64,000 bases of DNA, from assembly GCA_944472135.2 (NCBI GenBank), contig OX235270.1, forward strand, positions 144,289,632 to 144,353,631. The letters are read 5' to 3'. This DNA is from Trichobilharzia regenti (Eukaryota > Platyhelminthes > Trematoda > Strigeidida > Schistosomatidae). Every line of letters begins with the position of its first letter. Position 1 is the first letter of the stretch. The translations under genes were made by a program, and so were the position numbers. Of this stretch, positions 1 to 11,829 are shown in pieces. Below the pieces are notes generated by a model that was not told where the DNA came from, did not search any database, and saw only the letters and a program-made list of their open reading frames with translations.

Positions 1-109
1 CATTTACATGAGTCATACTAGTAGATCGAGGTCAGTTCAATTATTGAAACATAAAACTTTTGCTGGATCTAGAATGATTGACCCTGCTAAATTAAATAAC
101 CTAATAATA

Positions 110-1550
110 ATAATAATTTGATTTATTCCAAAACAGTACTTGTGATACAGAATGGAATTCTCAGCATTTCACTACAGTATTGCATCCAATTAGTACATTA
201 AGAATAAATAAATAAAATTCTACATAGACTATGGGTAATCTCAGTTTATTATGGCAACAGCATATTGCCACGTCGGTAGCAAAGCCAAAATTGAAAAGTG
301 TGTTTGAAGGTGTTATAAAAGTAGATACTAGCATATTTACTGGTGTGAGCGGTAACAAAAAGGACGACATATACAGAGTGTGGGAGAACGAAGAAGAATG
401 TTTTAAGTAGAGTTTGTAAGGAAGAGAGAAGCAAAGCAGCACATAACACAAACAGAGAGAGAGAGAGAAAAGGAAAAGAAAGAAAACGTTGTACCTATAA
501 ATGATATGAGTTGGAAAGACGAGATCCAATTGTTCTACTGACTATTTAATAAGCTATAAGTTTCACGTCTAATGCTTTCTTTGTCACACAGAACACGAGC
601 TAAGTAGGGTATGGTTGAGTTTTTGTATTTACTAGTGCGAGCATATAGTTTTCTATATAGGCAGGCTTCTGGTCTGCCTGCGTGATGAGATACAAGGGGA
701 GAGTTGTGAATGAAGAGGGTGTTGTGAGTTCGATAAAATGGATTCAGCCCATTTTTCACATGAGTCGAAGTGCCTGTTGACCAGAATGTTAACAAGCTGG
801 TTAAGTGGCACGTAGCTTACCCTGCTGACAACCTTTAACACCTGCGTAATAAGGTATAGTCTTTCTTCATTAGCCCAGGAAAAACTAAGGGGGAAGAATA
901 GAGAATAATAGGCAGAATACGGGAGTTAACAAATTATAGGAGTAATGGTTGGGTTATTCCAGAATGTCTTAACTTCTTGATGTAGAAGGTAAGACGGAAT
1001 ATTTTCTTAGAAATCATCAGATTTGAGACGACCAGGAAAGATCAGCAGATAGAATGACGCCTAGATATTTAATTTCCGGCTTGGTTTCTATTTCAGTGCC
1101 ATCTTTGTTGCACAGCTCGTGTGAGTGCTAACCAGTTTGTTGAGGTTAGATTTGTGCCTAAAGGTGAAATTGACTGTTTGGCATTTGCAGGGATTTGAGG
1201 TTAGACCCTTTTCCTTGGACCACTAGCTGATTTCTGGTAAAAAGCCGTTTAGTTTAGAACAGTCACTTTGACATTTGACAGGCTAAGATACAGTCAGATC
1301 GTCAGCATATTTGACAAAATTAATGTCTTTTGAAGATGGTAAGTCATGTGGAAAGAGAGAAAAAAAAGAGAAGTGGGGAGAGTACGGCACCTTGGGGGAC
1401 ACCAGCTTCAGTGAGCACGGCAGAGGAGGATTTGCCTTTGTATACAGTGTACTGCATTCTGTCAGAGAAGTAGGAATGCAACCAGTTAGTGACCCAGGAC
1501 TCGGTCTGTGTCATGGAGAGCATATTTAGCAAGAGACATCTAGGTACGTA
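110..1550 (-). mobile_element. LINE-II (CR1/jockey-like) 3' fragment
   Basis: This is a 5'-truncated, decayed non-LTR retrotransposon on the minus strand. The part at 1344-1532 encodes the reverse transcriptase fingers/palm stretch ending in GVPQGAVLSPLLF. The part at 535-841 encodes the C-terminal tail with KYKNSTIPYLARVLCD and RRETY. Both align by eye with the better preserved copy at 45.96-47.7 kb (KYRNSTIPYLARTLCD). The 3' end near position 112 carries a short TAA microsatellite tail, as in that copy. Frameshifts separate the blocks, so no protein can be made. Confidence 0.8.
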
Positions 1551-2240
1551 GTATATCTAGGTATAGAGACCTAGAAAAAAGGTTGGGCGTTGCACTGCAT
1601 TCACTTGTATGTAATCACAAAATTGCGTGGAAGAATTAAAAAGTAGAGTAGTTGGGTGGAGAGAGGGAGAGGTTATTCACTCAAGCTTTTTTTATTGATT
1701 CAATAACACACATGTGCAATCTAAATGAAGCAATGCCTCTACCGGAGTTTTTGATACATAAATGGCAAATTATGAAGTCGTGTGACCAAACTGTTGTGAT
1801 TTTGAGCAATAATTTAAGCTAAAAACGCCAACCATTAATATTACTGCATTACAATGTGATGTCTAAAATAAACTTATCTAATATGGAATTACATTCTACC
1901 ACGGTGTCCAAGTTCCACGCCTACATTGATGGCTTTGATGTAGTTTGAACATAATGTAAGCATTTTATAGTACCCAAGTACTTGTTAGAAGGAATGAATC
2001 GTATCCGTCAACTCAGATCTGTCTTATGAAGGTGGATGATCCTTCAGATAAAAAGGATTGAAGTCAGGTCCGAATTGCAACTTAGAAAGTGGTCTTGACA
2101 CTAGATAAAAATCAATCCAAATATTTACTGTTAAACTAAGTTATATTTTGTTGAATCTGTAGCTTCTTAATTTTAGCATTTCAAAGCTTTACTACTGATG
2201 ACATTATCAGTAGCAGTTAATTTTTTAAATTATTTTAATT
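1551..2240. other. no gene recognised
   Basis: AT-rich sequence. I see no credible coding region, RNA gene or element boundary here. Confidence 0.5.
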
Positions 2241-2244
2241 TTTG

Positions 2245-2425
2245 ATTACAGCTTGATTCCACACTGTATTTTTGGTACAAGTATCGATTTTTCAGCATGG
2301 ATATCGGTAGCCCAAATTTTGCGGGCCGACCATAGATATCAGGTGCGCGTCAGCAGAGGATCGAACCTCGGACCATGTGCATTGTCGACGAGAGTCCTAT
2401 CCACTGTGCCACCGACGCACAGTAA
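2245..2425 (-). mobile_element. tRNA-headed SINE with a second type of 3' tail
   Basis: Read on the minus strand, it starts with a tRNA-like head (GCGTCGGTGGCACAGTGG as box A region, GGTTCGATCC as box B) at about 2345-2420. It ends in a tail at 2245-2310 that is nearly repeated at 37862-37932. The tail differs from that of the other tRNA-headed SINEs in the window, which share their 3' end with the RTE element. Confidence 0.6.
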
Positions 2426-2574
2426 ATATAACAAAAACATAAAAACTTTGTACAGTACTAAGTGTTTTAGGTCACGATTCCTGTCTTAGTTTGTCTGTTA
2501 TGCTTCTCACCGGATTGTTATTTGCGTAATTTTAATTTACTGAGACAGGAAAGATTAAAAAACAACTGAGGTGA

Positions 2575-5500
2575 CATTATTATTTATTATTTTTCCCTTG
2601 GGTTCCTAGTGGAACATAGGCCTTCAACTGCACGTCTCCACTTGCTTCTGTCTTCTGCTGTACTTTTCACCTGCATCTATGTAAGTCCATACTGTTTCAT
2701 CTTCTCTCCACACTATCTCCTTCATGTCACCCTTGCACTGACGTCTCACTCGCCGCTTCCCTTTCAGGTTCCACACGAGCAATGGCCTGACGCGCAATGT
2801 CACCCAGCGGCGGCCTCCTCAGCGAATGTCCAATCCATCTCAATCCACTTTCTCCTGCATATGTGTTGGCTGGCGATTGGTTCTTGCTTTGTTTGTTCAC
2901 ATAGTTTCTTGTTGGTGATTCTTTCCGGCCCAACCGTCTGATCTTCAGTATAGAGCGAAGACAGTTGTTGAATAAAGGTCTGCAATAGCCTGTTGGAAAT
3001 ATTCTTTGTGACCCGCCCGCCCGCCAAGTTTCTCATCCGTATAGAAGAGCTGACTGACTTGACGTTTGTATTCAAAATCGACCGAATTAAGCTGTTGATG
3101 CTGAGTGACGAAGATTTCCAGATTGGTTTCAGGTTGATGAATGTGTTTCTCGCCCGCCACCCGATTCTCGCTCGATTTGACATCCTCGTCGGTTCCGACT
3201 GCCTGTAATTGGGGCAATGCTCCTTAGATAAGTGAATGAAGTAACCTCTTTCAAATCCCTCCCGTTGATGGTGATTGGCGCTGGATGTTGCTGCTGTTGT
3301 TGTTGTTGGTTGGTTATTTTCACAACCTCCGTCTTGTCTATGTTTACCTGGAGTCCTGTCTTTGCTGCTTCTTCGACCAGTTTGTCGGTTTTCGCTTGTA
3401 AGTCTTCGATTTTGTGTGTGTGACATCAAACACAAATCATCCGCGAAATCCAGGTCTTCTAGGTTCTCCACGTCGGTCCAGACAGGATATTCCTGTCTTC
3501 TTGTTTCCCCCTGTCTGACGCATAATCCGGTCCACCACAATTAGGAATATCATTGGTGATAATAAGCCAGCACTCTTGTCTGACTCCTGTGTTTACTCCA
3601 AACGCCTCACTGAGTTTACCGTTGTGGATCACTTGACATGTGCCATTATTGTCGTACAGCTGTTGAATAAGGTTGATGAATATTTGGCCGCTGCACGCCA
3701 TAGTACTCGAGTAGTTTCCAAATTACTTCTCTGTCAACGCTGTCTGTCGAAGGCCTTCTCAAAGTCTATAAAGTTCAGGTAGGGGTTTGATTGCCATTCC
3801 ATGCTCTGTTCGATGATGATGCGTAGAGTTGCAATTTGGTCAGAACATGATTTGCCTTTCCTGAATCCAGCTTGTTCTGGTCGGAGTTCTGCATCCAGTG
3901 TGTCCTTTGTTCTCTCCAGGATGACGCGACTCAGGATTTTACTTGGCGTCGACAGGAGCATGATTCTTCGCCAGTTCTTGCAGAGTGAGGCGTAAGTCGC
4001 CCTTCTTTGGTAGTTTCACAGGGTAACCTTTCCCTCCTTCCATACCTTTTGAAATAATGGAGTCAGCATATCTGCTGTCGTCTCTGGGTCCGCTTTCAGT
4101 GCTTTCAGATTGACTGCATTCAAGAATTCAGCTTTCGTTGGAGGGTTGGTGTCAACTTGCAGTTGTGTACGTGCTGTTGTTGGTATTGCTGGACGGGTTG
4201 CAGGTGGTGGTCGGTTCAAGAGTCCTTCGAAGTGATCCACCCATTGTTTAATCTGTTTTTCTTCCTTGGTAATTGGGTTCCCTTGGCTGTGTTTTATAGG
4301 TTTCGCTTGTGTTGATCTCTTCCCGGATAGAGACTTGTTTATCTGATATAATGTCCTCAGGTCCCTATAGCCTGCTGCCTTCTCAGCTTCAGTGGCGAGG
4401 CTGTCGTAGAATCGTCTTTTGTCCTTCCTAGCACTCTTCTTCACTTCTTTGTCCAGTGCTTTGTAAGTTGAACTCATCGTCTCCTTCTCCTGTCCGTCCT
4501 TGCATTGAATCATTTTCTCTTTCACCATTCTCCTCTCTTCTATTAATTTCCAAGTGTCCGTTGAGAGCCATTCCTTGTCTCGTCTCTTCTTTCCTCCTAA
4601 AACCGTTGAACACGTTTCGTTGAGAATCGCCTTCAGAGACTTCCAATGTTCTTCCACGCATGATTCTTCAGTGATGTCGCGTAGTGTTTCCTGCTTTGCT
4701 CTGACAGTTGCAGTGAAAGTGTCTTCTGTAGTTGTGTCCTTCAGTTTCTGAGTGTTGAACTTGCATTGTGGCCTATCCCCAGCTATCCTCGAGGCTTTTA
4801 GTTTCACCTTGAAAGTCCCTTCTACTAGATAGTGATCTGAACCCACATCTGCTCCTCTCCTTGACCTTGTGTCCAGTAGTCTCCGTCTCCACTTTCTTGA
4901 AATTGAGATGAAGTCTATTTGGTTCTTGGTGTTTCCATCTGGTGAAATCCATGTCGTCTTGTGTATATCCTTGTGTTTGAACACACTACCACCAATCACC
5001 AAATCATTGAAGGCGCAGAAGTCTGAGAAGAGTTCACCATTGTCGTTCATTTCACCGAGGGCCTCACGACCCATGGTGAGTTCTCTTCCTGTGTTGCCTC
5101 CCCCCAGCTTCGCATTCATGTCGCCCATCAGGATTTTGATATCGCCATTTGGGACGTTGTCCATTACTGTTTGTAGTTGTCTGTAGAACGCCTCCTTCTT
5201 CTCTTGTTCTGAGACGTTTGTAGGCGCATAGCATTGAATGACTGTAACTTTCCTTCCTTTTGAGTTGAACCTGGCTGTCATTATCCTGGAGGAGATTGGT
5301 TCCCACTGCATGAGAGCTTTGGTTGCTGTTGGTGACATCATGGTGGCCACTCCCTCGGTGTGCTCATTGTTGTTCTCTGGGTGGCCGGAAAAGATTACTG
5401 TCTCTCCAGTAGGTAGTTGGCACCTTCCAGTTCCGTTCCATCTGCTCTCGCAGATTCCCAACACTTCTATCCTATATCCTCTCATTTCAGCGGTTACCTG

Positions 5501-5830
5501 GGCAGCCTTTCCAGTTTCGTACATTGTACGAACATTCCAGGTGCCTATCCTTACTTTTGCTTTCATCGAAAGAAGGCACATAGGCTGACTGGCTTCCCGA
5601 AGGCTTTCACCAGCCTGCGTCATTTCACTTCCCCGACTCCAGCGAAAAATAAGGTTACTGTTCATATATTTAGAATTTGTAATATATTGGTGCGTTGAAG
5701 TTTCTGTAGCGATTTGGTTAAGTTTTGGGGGTGGAGTTGCTAACACCACGCCCCAGCCCTCCCTCTTTATCCGGACTTGGGATCGGCTAGAAAACTGGCG
5801 AGCTGGTAATCTAGGCGAGGCTACTGAGTG
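2575..5830 (-). mobile_element. RTE-type LINE (SR2-like), nearly full length, inactive
   Basis: Order on the minus strand: 5' leader near 5830, apurinic endonuclease, linker, reverse transcriptase broken into several frames, and a short 3' tail ending in an A/T run near 2590. The RT pieces at 3734-3961 (FIDFEKAFDRQR), 3459-3701 and 2800-3540 (DLDFADDLCLMSHT, the catalytic FADD box) lie in different frames, so at least two frameshifts exist. The length of about 3.25 kb fits the RTE clade. The 3' end, CCTATGTTCCACTAGGAAC, is also the tail of SINEs in this window. Confidence 0.85.
4016..5566 (-). CDS. RTE endonuclease/RT N-terminal region ORF
   Basis: This is the 5' part of the LINE polyprotein. 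The start chosen is the ATG of MKAKVRIGTWNVRTMYE, the usual first motif of RTE endonucleases; the open frame extends further upstream but without family-like sequence. Apurinic endonuclease motifs follow in order: ICESRWNG, CYAPTN, GDMNAKLGG, QIDFI and VGSDHYLVEG, which supply the expected catalytic N, E, D/N and DH residues. After about residue 250 comes a basic linker leading towards the RT (KADPETTADMLTPLFQ). The frame ends where the RT should begin, so the protein would lack polymerase activity. It would nick the target DNA in an intact element. Confidence 0.85.
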   Translation of the reverse strand: MKAKVRIGTWNVRTMYETGKAAQVTAEMRGYRIEVLGICESRWNGTGRCQLPTGETVIFSGHPENNNEHTEGVATMMSPTATKALMQWEPISSRIMTARFNSKGRKVTVIQCYAPTNVSEQEKKEAFYRQLQTVMDNVPNGDIKILMGDMNAKLGGGNTGRELTMGREALGEMNDNGELFSDFCAFNDLVIGGSVFKHKDIHKTTWISPDGNTKNQIDFISISRKWRRRLLDTRSRRGADVGSDHYLVEGTFKVKLKASRIAGDRPQCKFNTQKLKDTTTEDTFTATVRAKQETLRDITEESCVEEHWKSLKAILNETCSTVLGGKKRRDKEWLSTDTWKLIEERRMVKEKMIQCKDGQEKETMSSTYKALDKEVKKSARKDKRRFYDSLATEAEKAAGYRDLRTLYQINKSLSGKRSTQAKPIKHSQGNPITKEEKQIKQWVDHFEGLLNRPPPATRPAIPTTARTQLQVDTNPPTKAEFLNAVNLKALKADPETTADMLTPLFQKVWKEGKVTL

Positions 5831-5839
5831 ATAGCATTT

Positions 5840-6490
5840 GTCTTATTTTAAAAGTTCAGGTGTATGTTTCTCGACTCGATTGGAAATAGTTAAGTCAAAG
5901 AAAACTGCATTGCATTCAAAACACACCGACGCATAAAAGCTAGCTAGTGTGTCCTTGAAGCTGCAATATATAGGCAGCTCTAAACATGCACCAAACAAAA
6001 ACACTAACATACAACATAAAGAAAAGAAGAAGAACAACTAGGGAACATCATGGTGAAAACAAATGCCCAAACCTATCAAAGAAAAGTTGATTGCCTTGTA
6101 TAACTTTCAGAAGGAGAAAAAACAGAGGAATTCCAGTGTGTTCGTAGTTGTCTTCGACCACATCCGATAATGTACCGAATGATTGAGTCGTATGATATAC
6201 ATGACCCCACTAAGGCGTTCGTGATGTACCAACAGGGCTAACCCAAAACACTCACTGGGGTGACATTTATAGTAAATTTTGAAGCCACGGAAACTTTTGT
6301 ATCAGGATGAGGTAACTTAAAGAAAAATCATTTCCACAGCGTCCAAACACACTGTCAGACCCCAGAATTGATTACACATAGCCCCCCAGTGATGGAACCC
6401 TTAGAGAAACCGGACATTCTCTGCTAAGAGAAGAGGGGATTTACAGGGGTGAAGTGAGTGGAGCACAATAAAGGATTGTAAACCTGGAGC
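5840..6490. other. no gene recognised
   Basis: No supported coding region. The short open frames have no family-like motifs. Confidence 0.45.
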
Positions 6491-6499
6491 ATAACGGTC

Positions 6500-6960
6500 C
6501 GATTAACACTACAACAGCGCTACGGATGGTCCAGGTATCCTCATACTTTGCCTTTTCCTATACTACTAAGCACTTCATATGTCATACATCTGTCAGCATT
6601 CACATAACTACCCACATTTAGGAATTTATTGGCCAATTCTAACGATTCGCCTTAGAGGATAATGGCACGTAGACTCTCCTGCGAATATCTCAACAGTACA
6701 CACCTACAGACCTTTAATCGCCAGCTGATTAACTGAGATCTGAGCAACCTGTATACCATCACACAGTAAGGTGATATCCTCTGAATAATTCAGATTAGAG
6801 AATTCTCCTCAAGCCAGCAGGTCTACACCATCACCACTCACATTCCACAGAGCCGTCCCTAGAATGTCGCCTGTGACAAAGTTAAAGAGAACCAGCGACA
6901 TTGAACAGCCCTCTCTATATCTAATGTTGGTCTAGAACTGAGGGTGATTCTTTGGTTTTC
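6500..6960 (-). mobile_element. LINE-III reverse transcriptase fragment
   Basis: Translated on the minus strand the stretch reads LFNFVTGDILGTAL, then DGVDLLA and NYSEDITLLCDG, then GESLELANKFLNVGSYVNA. This is the RT palm (the YADD box decayed to YSED) and the following GE-KFxYLGS block of an RTE/CR1-superfamily LINE. An internal stop lies after DGVDLLA. It is probably the same family as the pieces at 29.7, 35.2, 38.1, 40.4 and 43.8 kb, but that link is inferred from general motif style, because the segments do not overlap. Confidence 0.6.
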
Positions 6961-7340
6961 CTTAAAATCACGAAAAATACTCATTTGTCGATTAGCAAGG
7001 AAATATATAGTTCTTTTCGTGATGAAATGATTCCTTCTAATGACTTGATTTTCAAGCAGGACATTGACATCAGAAACTGCTTAGCCAATATCCACAGAAT
7101 AATAATAGAGATACAATTAACATGACTTTTAGGGCGACAGAGTTGTAGTGGATGCATTAAAAGCTTTCTAAGGGTTATAACGCACGTCAGTCGACATTGG
7201 AAACGTGTAATCAAGAATACTAACCGATCACTTAGAGGAGTTACTAGTACGACTAACGTATCATGTATAAATTAGATTATCCTCTAATACTATAATGACT
7301 GGACATGGGAGGCGGCGTGTAGAAGCACAAGAATAAACAC
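6961..7340. other. no gene recognised
   Basis: No supported feature. The open frame at 6981-7214 has no recognisable motif. Confidence 0.4.
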
Positions 7341-9955
7341 AAGGCCGGTCACATGGATTTCGCCTGTTCAGCACACCATAAACAACAGAGAATTCATCTA
7401 AATGCTGCCCAAGAAAATGGGGACGCAACCACTTTCCTGGACACGAAGTCGAAAAGGGGAACATATGTAGGCTCAAACCATCATCTAATTCAAGAAACCT
7501 TCAGAGTGAAGCTGAAATCCTTAAGAACAACTGCAGACAGGCCACTGTAATTAAACTTCAACATTCAGAAACTGAAAGATATAACTACAGGAGATGCCTT
7601 CACTACAGATCAGATCAGGTGAGATAAAATCAGAGCAAAGTCGGAGATACTACGTGACATTAATGAGGGAAACTGCATGTGCGTATGTGTAAGAACACTG
7701 GAACTAGCTCTCTGGAGGTGTTGTTCAAGGAAACGTGTACAACTGTTCTAGAAAGAAATAAGAGACAAGACAAGGAATGGCTGTCAACGGATACCCACCT
7801 GGAAGGTAATAGAAGTGAGGAGAGGAGGATGGTGAAAGAAGAGATGAGTCAATGCAAAGGTGGACAACAGAGGGAGAAACTGAGTTCACAGTAATGCACA
7901 CTGCACTGAATAAGGAAAGGATTGAAGAAGAGTGCTATGAGAGACACGAGACAATTCTACGACACACTGGTTGAAAATGGAAGCAGAACAGGCAGGCAGG
8001 CAGGCAGACCTCAGGCAAAAGAGACAGACTTCAGAACATTATTTCAGGTAATCAGGTCTGTATTCGGGAAGAGATCAATCAAGATGACGAAACCAATAAA
8101 AGGCCTCAAGGGAACCTGATTATCAAAGAGGGGGACAAATAAAACAATGCAGTGGTGATCACTTCAAGGGGCTCTTGAACTGATAATCATCTGCAACTCG
8201 TCCGGAAATACCAACAACAACAACAACAACACCACTCACAGAACCGCCTGATAGTGGACACAAATCCTCCAGGGAAAGCGGAATACTTGAATGAGATCAA
8301 GCTGCTGAAAGCCATTTGAGAATGCAAGAGGACCAGTGGAAATTTACTCCATAGCACTGGAGACGGACTCAGAGACTGTGGTAGGTATTCTGACTCCATT
8401 ATTGGAAAAGTTTTGTAAGGAAGAAAGGAGAGCTCTCTACCGTTAGGAAAAAAGGCCAGTTACCTTGTCAAGCTACCAGCGAAGGATGACTTACGACTCA
8501 CTCTGCAAGGAATGGCGTGGAATAATGCTCTTGTCCACAACAAGTAAAACACTAAGTAACATCATCGTGGAGGGAATAAGGGATGCACTGAATGCAGAAA
8601 TCCACCATCATGAAGCAAGTTGGACTCACGAAAGGCAAATCATGTGTTGCTGATCCAATCTCAACTCTGCACATCGCCATCACAGAACAGAGCATAGAAT
8701 GGCAGTCAAACCTCACTCTACCTCAACTACACCGACTTCGAAAAGGCCTTGGACAGACAGCGTTAACTGAGAAGTAACTCAGAAACTGCTCAAACACTAC
8801 GGCGTCCAGTTATCAAGTCCTTATCAACTTCATTCAGGTAGAACTATATAACAGTGCCACCTGTCAGATGATCCACAACGGAAAACTCAGCGAAGCCCAC
8901 CTTAAAGTGAATACAAGACAAGTCAAGACAAGACAGGACAAGCTGGTTGCCTATTATCACCAACAATGTTATTCTTTGTTGTGGTAGACTGGATTATGCG
9001 TCAGACCGTGAGTGGGCAGTGAGAAGACAGGAATACGCTTCACTGACCAATAAGAGTGCTCTAGAAGATCTGAATTTCGTGTGTGTGTATGATTTATGTT
9101 AAATGTCACACAGATTCGACGACTTGCAGGCTAAACCAATGAAGTGACAGGATATGCAGGCTTTAGCGAAGTCAGGATTCCATATGAAGTGAACATGGAG
9201 AAGGTGGAGACGGCGGTGATGAACATAACCAACCAACAAGCAGCAGTCAGCATCAAAGGGAGAGCTTTGATAAAGGTTACTCCTTCACTAATCCGACTAA
9301 GGAGTATGGTTTCAGCCACAACCAGCGGAATGAATGAAGCTGTCTGAACCAGCCAACCAGAATCAGAAAGATAAAATACGTCCTCATCGACCTAAAACCA
9401 GCTTGGAAAAAATCTTCTTCTGTCACTCAGCATTAACAACAAGATTCGGTTTTTCAACGCGAATGTCAGGTGAGTCAGTTCTTCTGTATTGGTGAAAAAC
9501 TGCCAGCATTTCACAAAAACCATTCCCAACGAGCTGTTTCGGACTATTATCAACAGCTGCCCTCTCCAGCTCCATATGGGACATCAAATGGACGGCCAGC
9601 TGGCCAGGAACAATTGCCAACAAGAAACTCTGACCGGCAACAAGCCAGCCAGTAAATATGTAGAAGAAAAGGGAGATGAACACAGCGTACATTGGGGAGG
9701 CCGTCGAACGACACCGCGTGCAACTCAGTCCATAGCTCCAGTGGAATCCGAATGGGTCCGAATTGACGAGTGCGTCGTCAGCACTACTGTGCCATGGAGG
9801 AGATCGTGTGAGTTGGAGGAGGAAGGGACGGTAGATTATGGAAAGTGATAAGGCTAGCCAAGTGAAGAGGATGACAGAAAATAGAATTAATTGGAGACGT
9901 ATTCTTGAAGCCCCATGTTCCACTGGGAACTAAAGGGAATAAAAATTATTGATAA
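7340..9955 (+). mobile_element. RTE-type LINE, 5'-truncated and heavily mutated (copy B)
   Basis: It begins in the endonuclease C-terminus (the DTKSRRGTYVGSNHHL block near 7440). It passes through the linker (NKRQDKEWLSTDT near 7770) and the RT (KGKSC, SIEWQSN near 8640-8710), and ends with the RTE tail CCATGTTCCACTGGGAAC near 9920 and an A-rich end. Many frameshifts and stops are present. The stretch at about 7475-9210 is almost identical, lesions included, to the minus-strand stretches at 17.1-18.8 and 23.9-25.7 kb. Confidence 0.85.
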
Positions 9956-9979
9956 TAAGCATCACGAAAGATAACTTTA

Positions 9980-10745
9980 GTCAACTGCTTGCAAGAATCG
10001 AAGTGCCTATCGACAATAATGCCAGTTACCTGAGTCAAATGCACACTACAAATCCTACTCACAGCCTTCAGTGTTCTACTTAATATGATATAGTCTTCTT
10101 AGGGAGGTTCAAGAAAGAAGGGGGAACAATAGAGGAGGTACATGCTCAGGATACATGAATTAATACATTTTAAGAGAAGAAGTTGAGATATGCTTCCAAA
10201 AAGCCTCAACTTCATTATCATGTAATAAGTCAAGCGAAAATGTTTCCCGGAAATCGACGGTATTTGAGACGAACAGAAGAGGTTCCAAGAGAGACTGATG
10301 CCGAAATAACAGATATTCGACTTACTCTGTATCACAGTGCCATCAGTATTACAGGAATCATGGGAGTGAATCAGTCCACACAATTCGTCTACCAATCTGA
10401 AACCAAAATCAACAACGGCAATCAACATTTAGATGGATTCAATTTTGAAACATTTAGGTCAGACCACCTGTTAACTTCGGATTAGAATCTATTCATATAA
10501 GAGCAATTCAGTGCAGGAACTACTAGTACATAATTGGTTAGGATGTCGGCGTATTTAATTAAACTTGGTTTTTAGAGGATAGGGGTAGGTCATGCAAAAG
10601 GAAAGAAAGGAAAAAGGAATTGAGAGAGTACAGTAGTGTCTTGAGACACATAGTTTCTGTTAGCATCGACGTGGAGCGCTTTCCATTCAGAATAGTCTGT
10701 TGTTTTCTAGCTGGAAAATAAATCGAATGCGGAATAAAAGACAAA
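9980..10745 (-). mobile_element. LINE-II RT C-terminal fragment
   Basis: The minus-strand open frame at 10099-10428 (HSHDSCNTDGTVIQSKSNI, FRLTYY, CINSCILSMYLLYCSP) aligns by eye with the region after the RT in the copy at 46.4-47.7 kb. The DNA at about 10560-10700 matches the YADD-flanking part. Both ends are truncated and frames are broken. Confidence 0.7.
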
Positions 10746-10749
10746 TGGG

Positions 10750-11220
10750 ATGTTTTGCATTAAATGTCTACTATGGTGACAGAAATTGCAGATGAATTAA
10801 GGTGTTTAACTTGATTCCTCCGTGCGATTCACACCTGACGAAAGCAAAATAACGATTTATTAAGCATATTTCGTGTTCCATGTCGCATGAATGTTCCTTC
10901 CATTTGACCAAGTAATAGCTATTGTTTCCGATATGTTGGAGACTGATCGAGTGAATAGGAGTTAGAAAAGAATATTGGGTGACTCTCCATTTTCTATTCT
11001 TTATTTCATCTGCTGTTATTCTGAATTGGCTTCCTTGCCTTAGTAGACATAGTGTCTTTGAAATAGTCGAAGATTATTCATTGTGGAATTTGTTGTGATA
11101 CTCCTGATTGTAGTGCGCTGGGTCGTGTGGTAGACCAGGTAGGTCGAGAATACAGAAATACGATAGATACACTGGAAGACTCTAGAATATCTGGGCTTCA
11201 TTGGCGATTTATGTCTGACA
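10750..11220. other. no gene recognised
   Basis: No supported coding region or element boundary. Part of 11040-11220 may belong to the RTE piece that follows. Confidence 0.4.
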
Positions 11221-11224
11221 TCAT

Positions 11225-11800
11225 ATGAACTGGAAAACCTACAGGCGAAAAAAAACAAGTTGTCAGAGGAGTCTGGGAACGAACAGAAGACTTCAAGTGA
11301 ATATAGAGGAGACGGAGGTGATACCCTACTGACCAGAAACAAAACAACAACCACCACCAATCACAGTCGATGGGAGAAATTCGAAAGTGATCACTTCCTG
11401 CCTCCACTTATCTGGCTAGGCAGCATCGGTCCAGCCACACGTGGTGTCCCCGATGAGGATGTCGAAGCCAGACAGCATCTAAAGAGTAATTCATATCTCC
11501 ATCATTCGGAAATCAGTCTGGAATTCTACTACACACAGCGTAACAAAGAGAACTCGGATTTTTAACTAGAATGGCATGTCACCTCCTCAACATGGGTCAG
11601 TGACTTGACTCACACATCACGAAAACCATTTCCGACGGGCTTGAATAGTTGCCTTTCCTCCATACTGAAGATCGGATGGCTTGTAAGCATTATCAGAGAG
11701 GAGCTGTGACATTGTAATGAACTAATCAAGAAACTATTGCACAACAGATATGGAGAAGAAAGTTTGGATGGACAGGTCACGCATTGATTGTAATATATAG
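11225..11800 (+). mobile_element. RTE 3'-region fragment (copy B2)
   Basis: This plus-strand piece comes from the region after the RT catalytic box to near the 3' end. It is the reverse complement, with few differences, of 16690-17110 and 23530-23950. The block around 11780 (GGATGGACAGGTCACGC) corresponds to the WIGHTLR segment near the RTE C-terminus. It is cut off on the right by a Penelope-like element. Confidence 0.7.
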
Positions 11801-11829
11801 TAACGGGGACGCAGTCCCAGTGTAATGCC

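Noticed and set aside
11440..11465. Hammerhead-like CGATGAG...CGAA
   Set aside because: It is part of RTE coding sequence (the DEDVKS region, conserved in other RTE copies) and lacks stem II.
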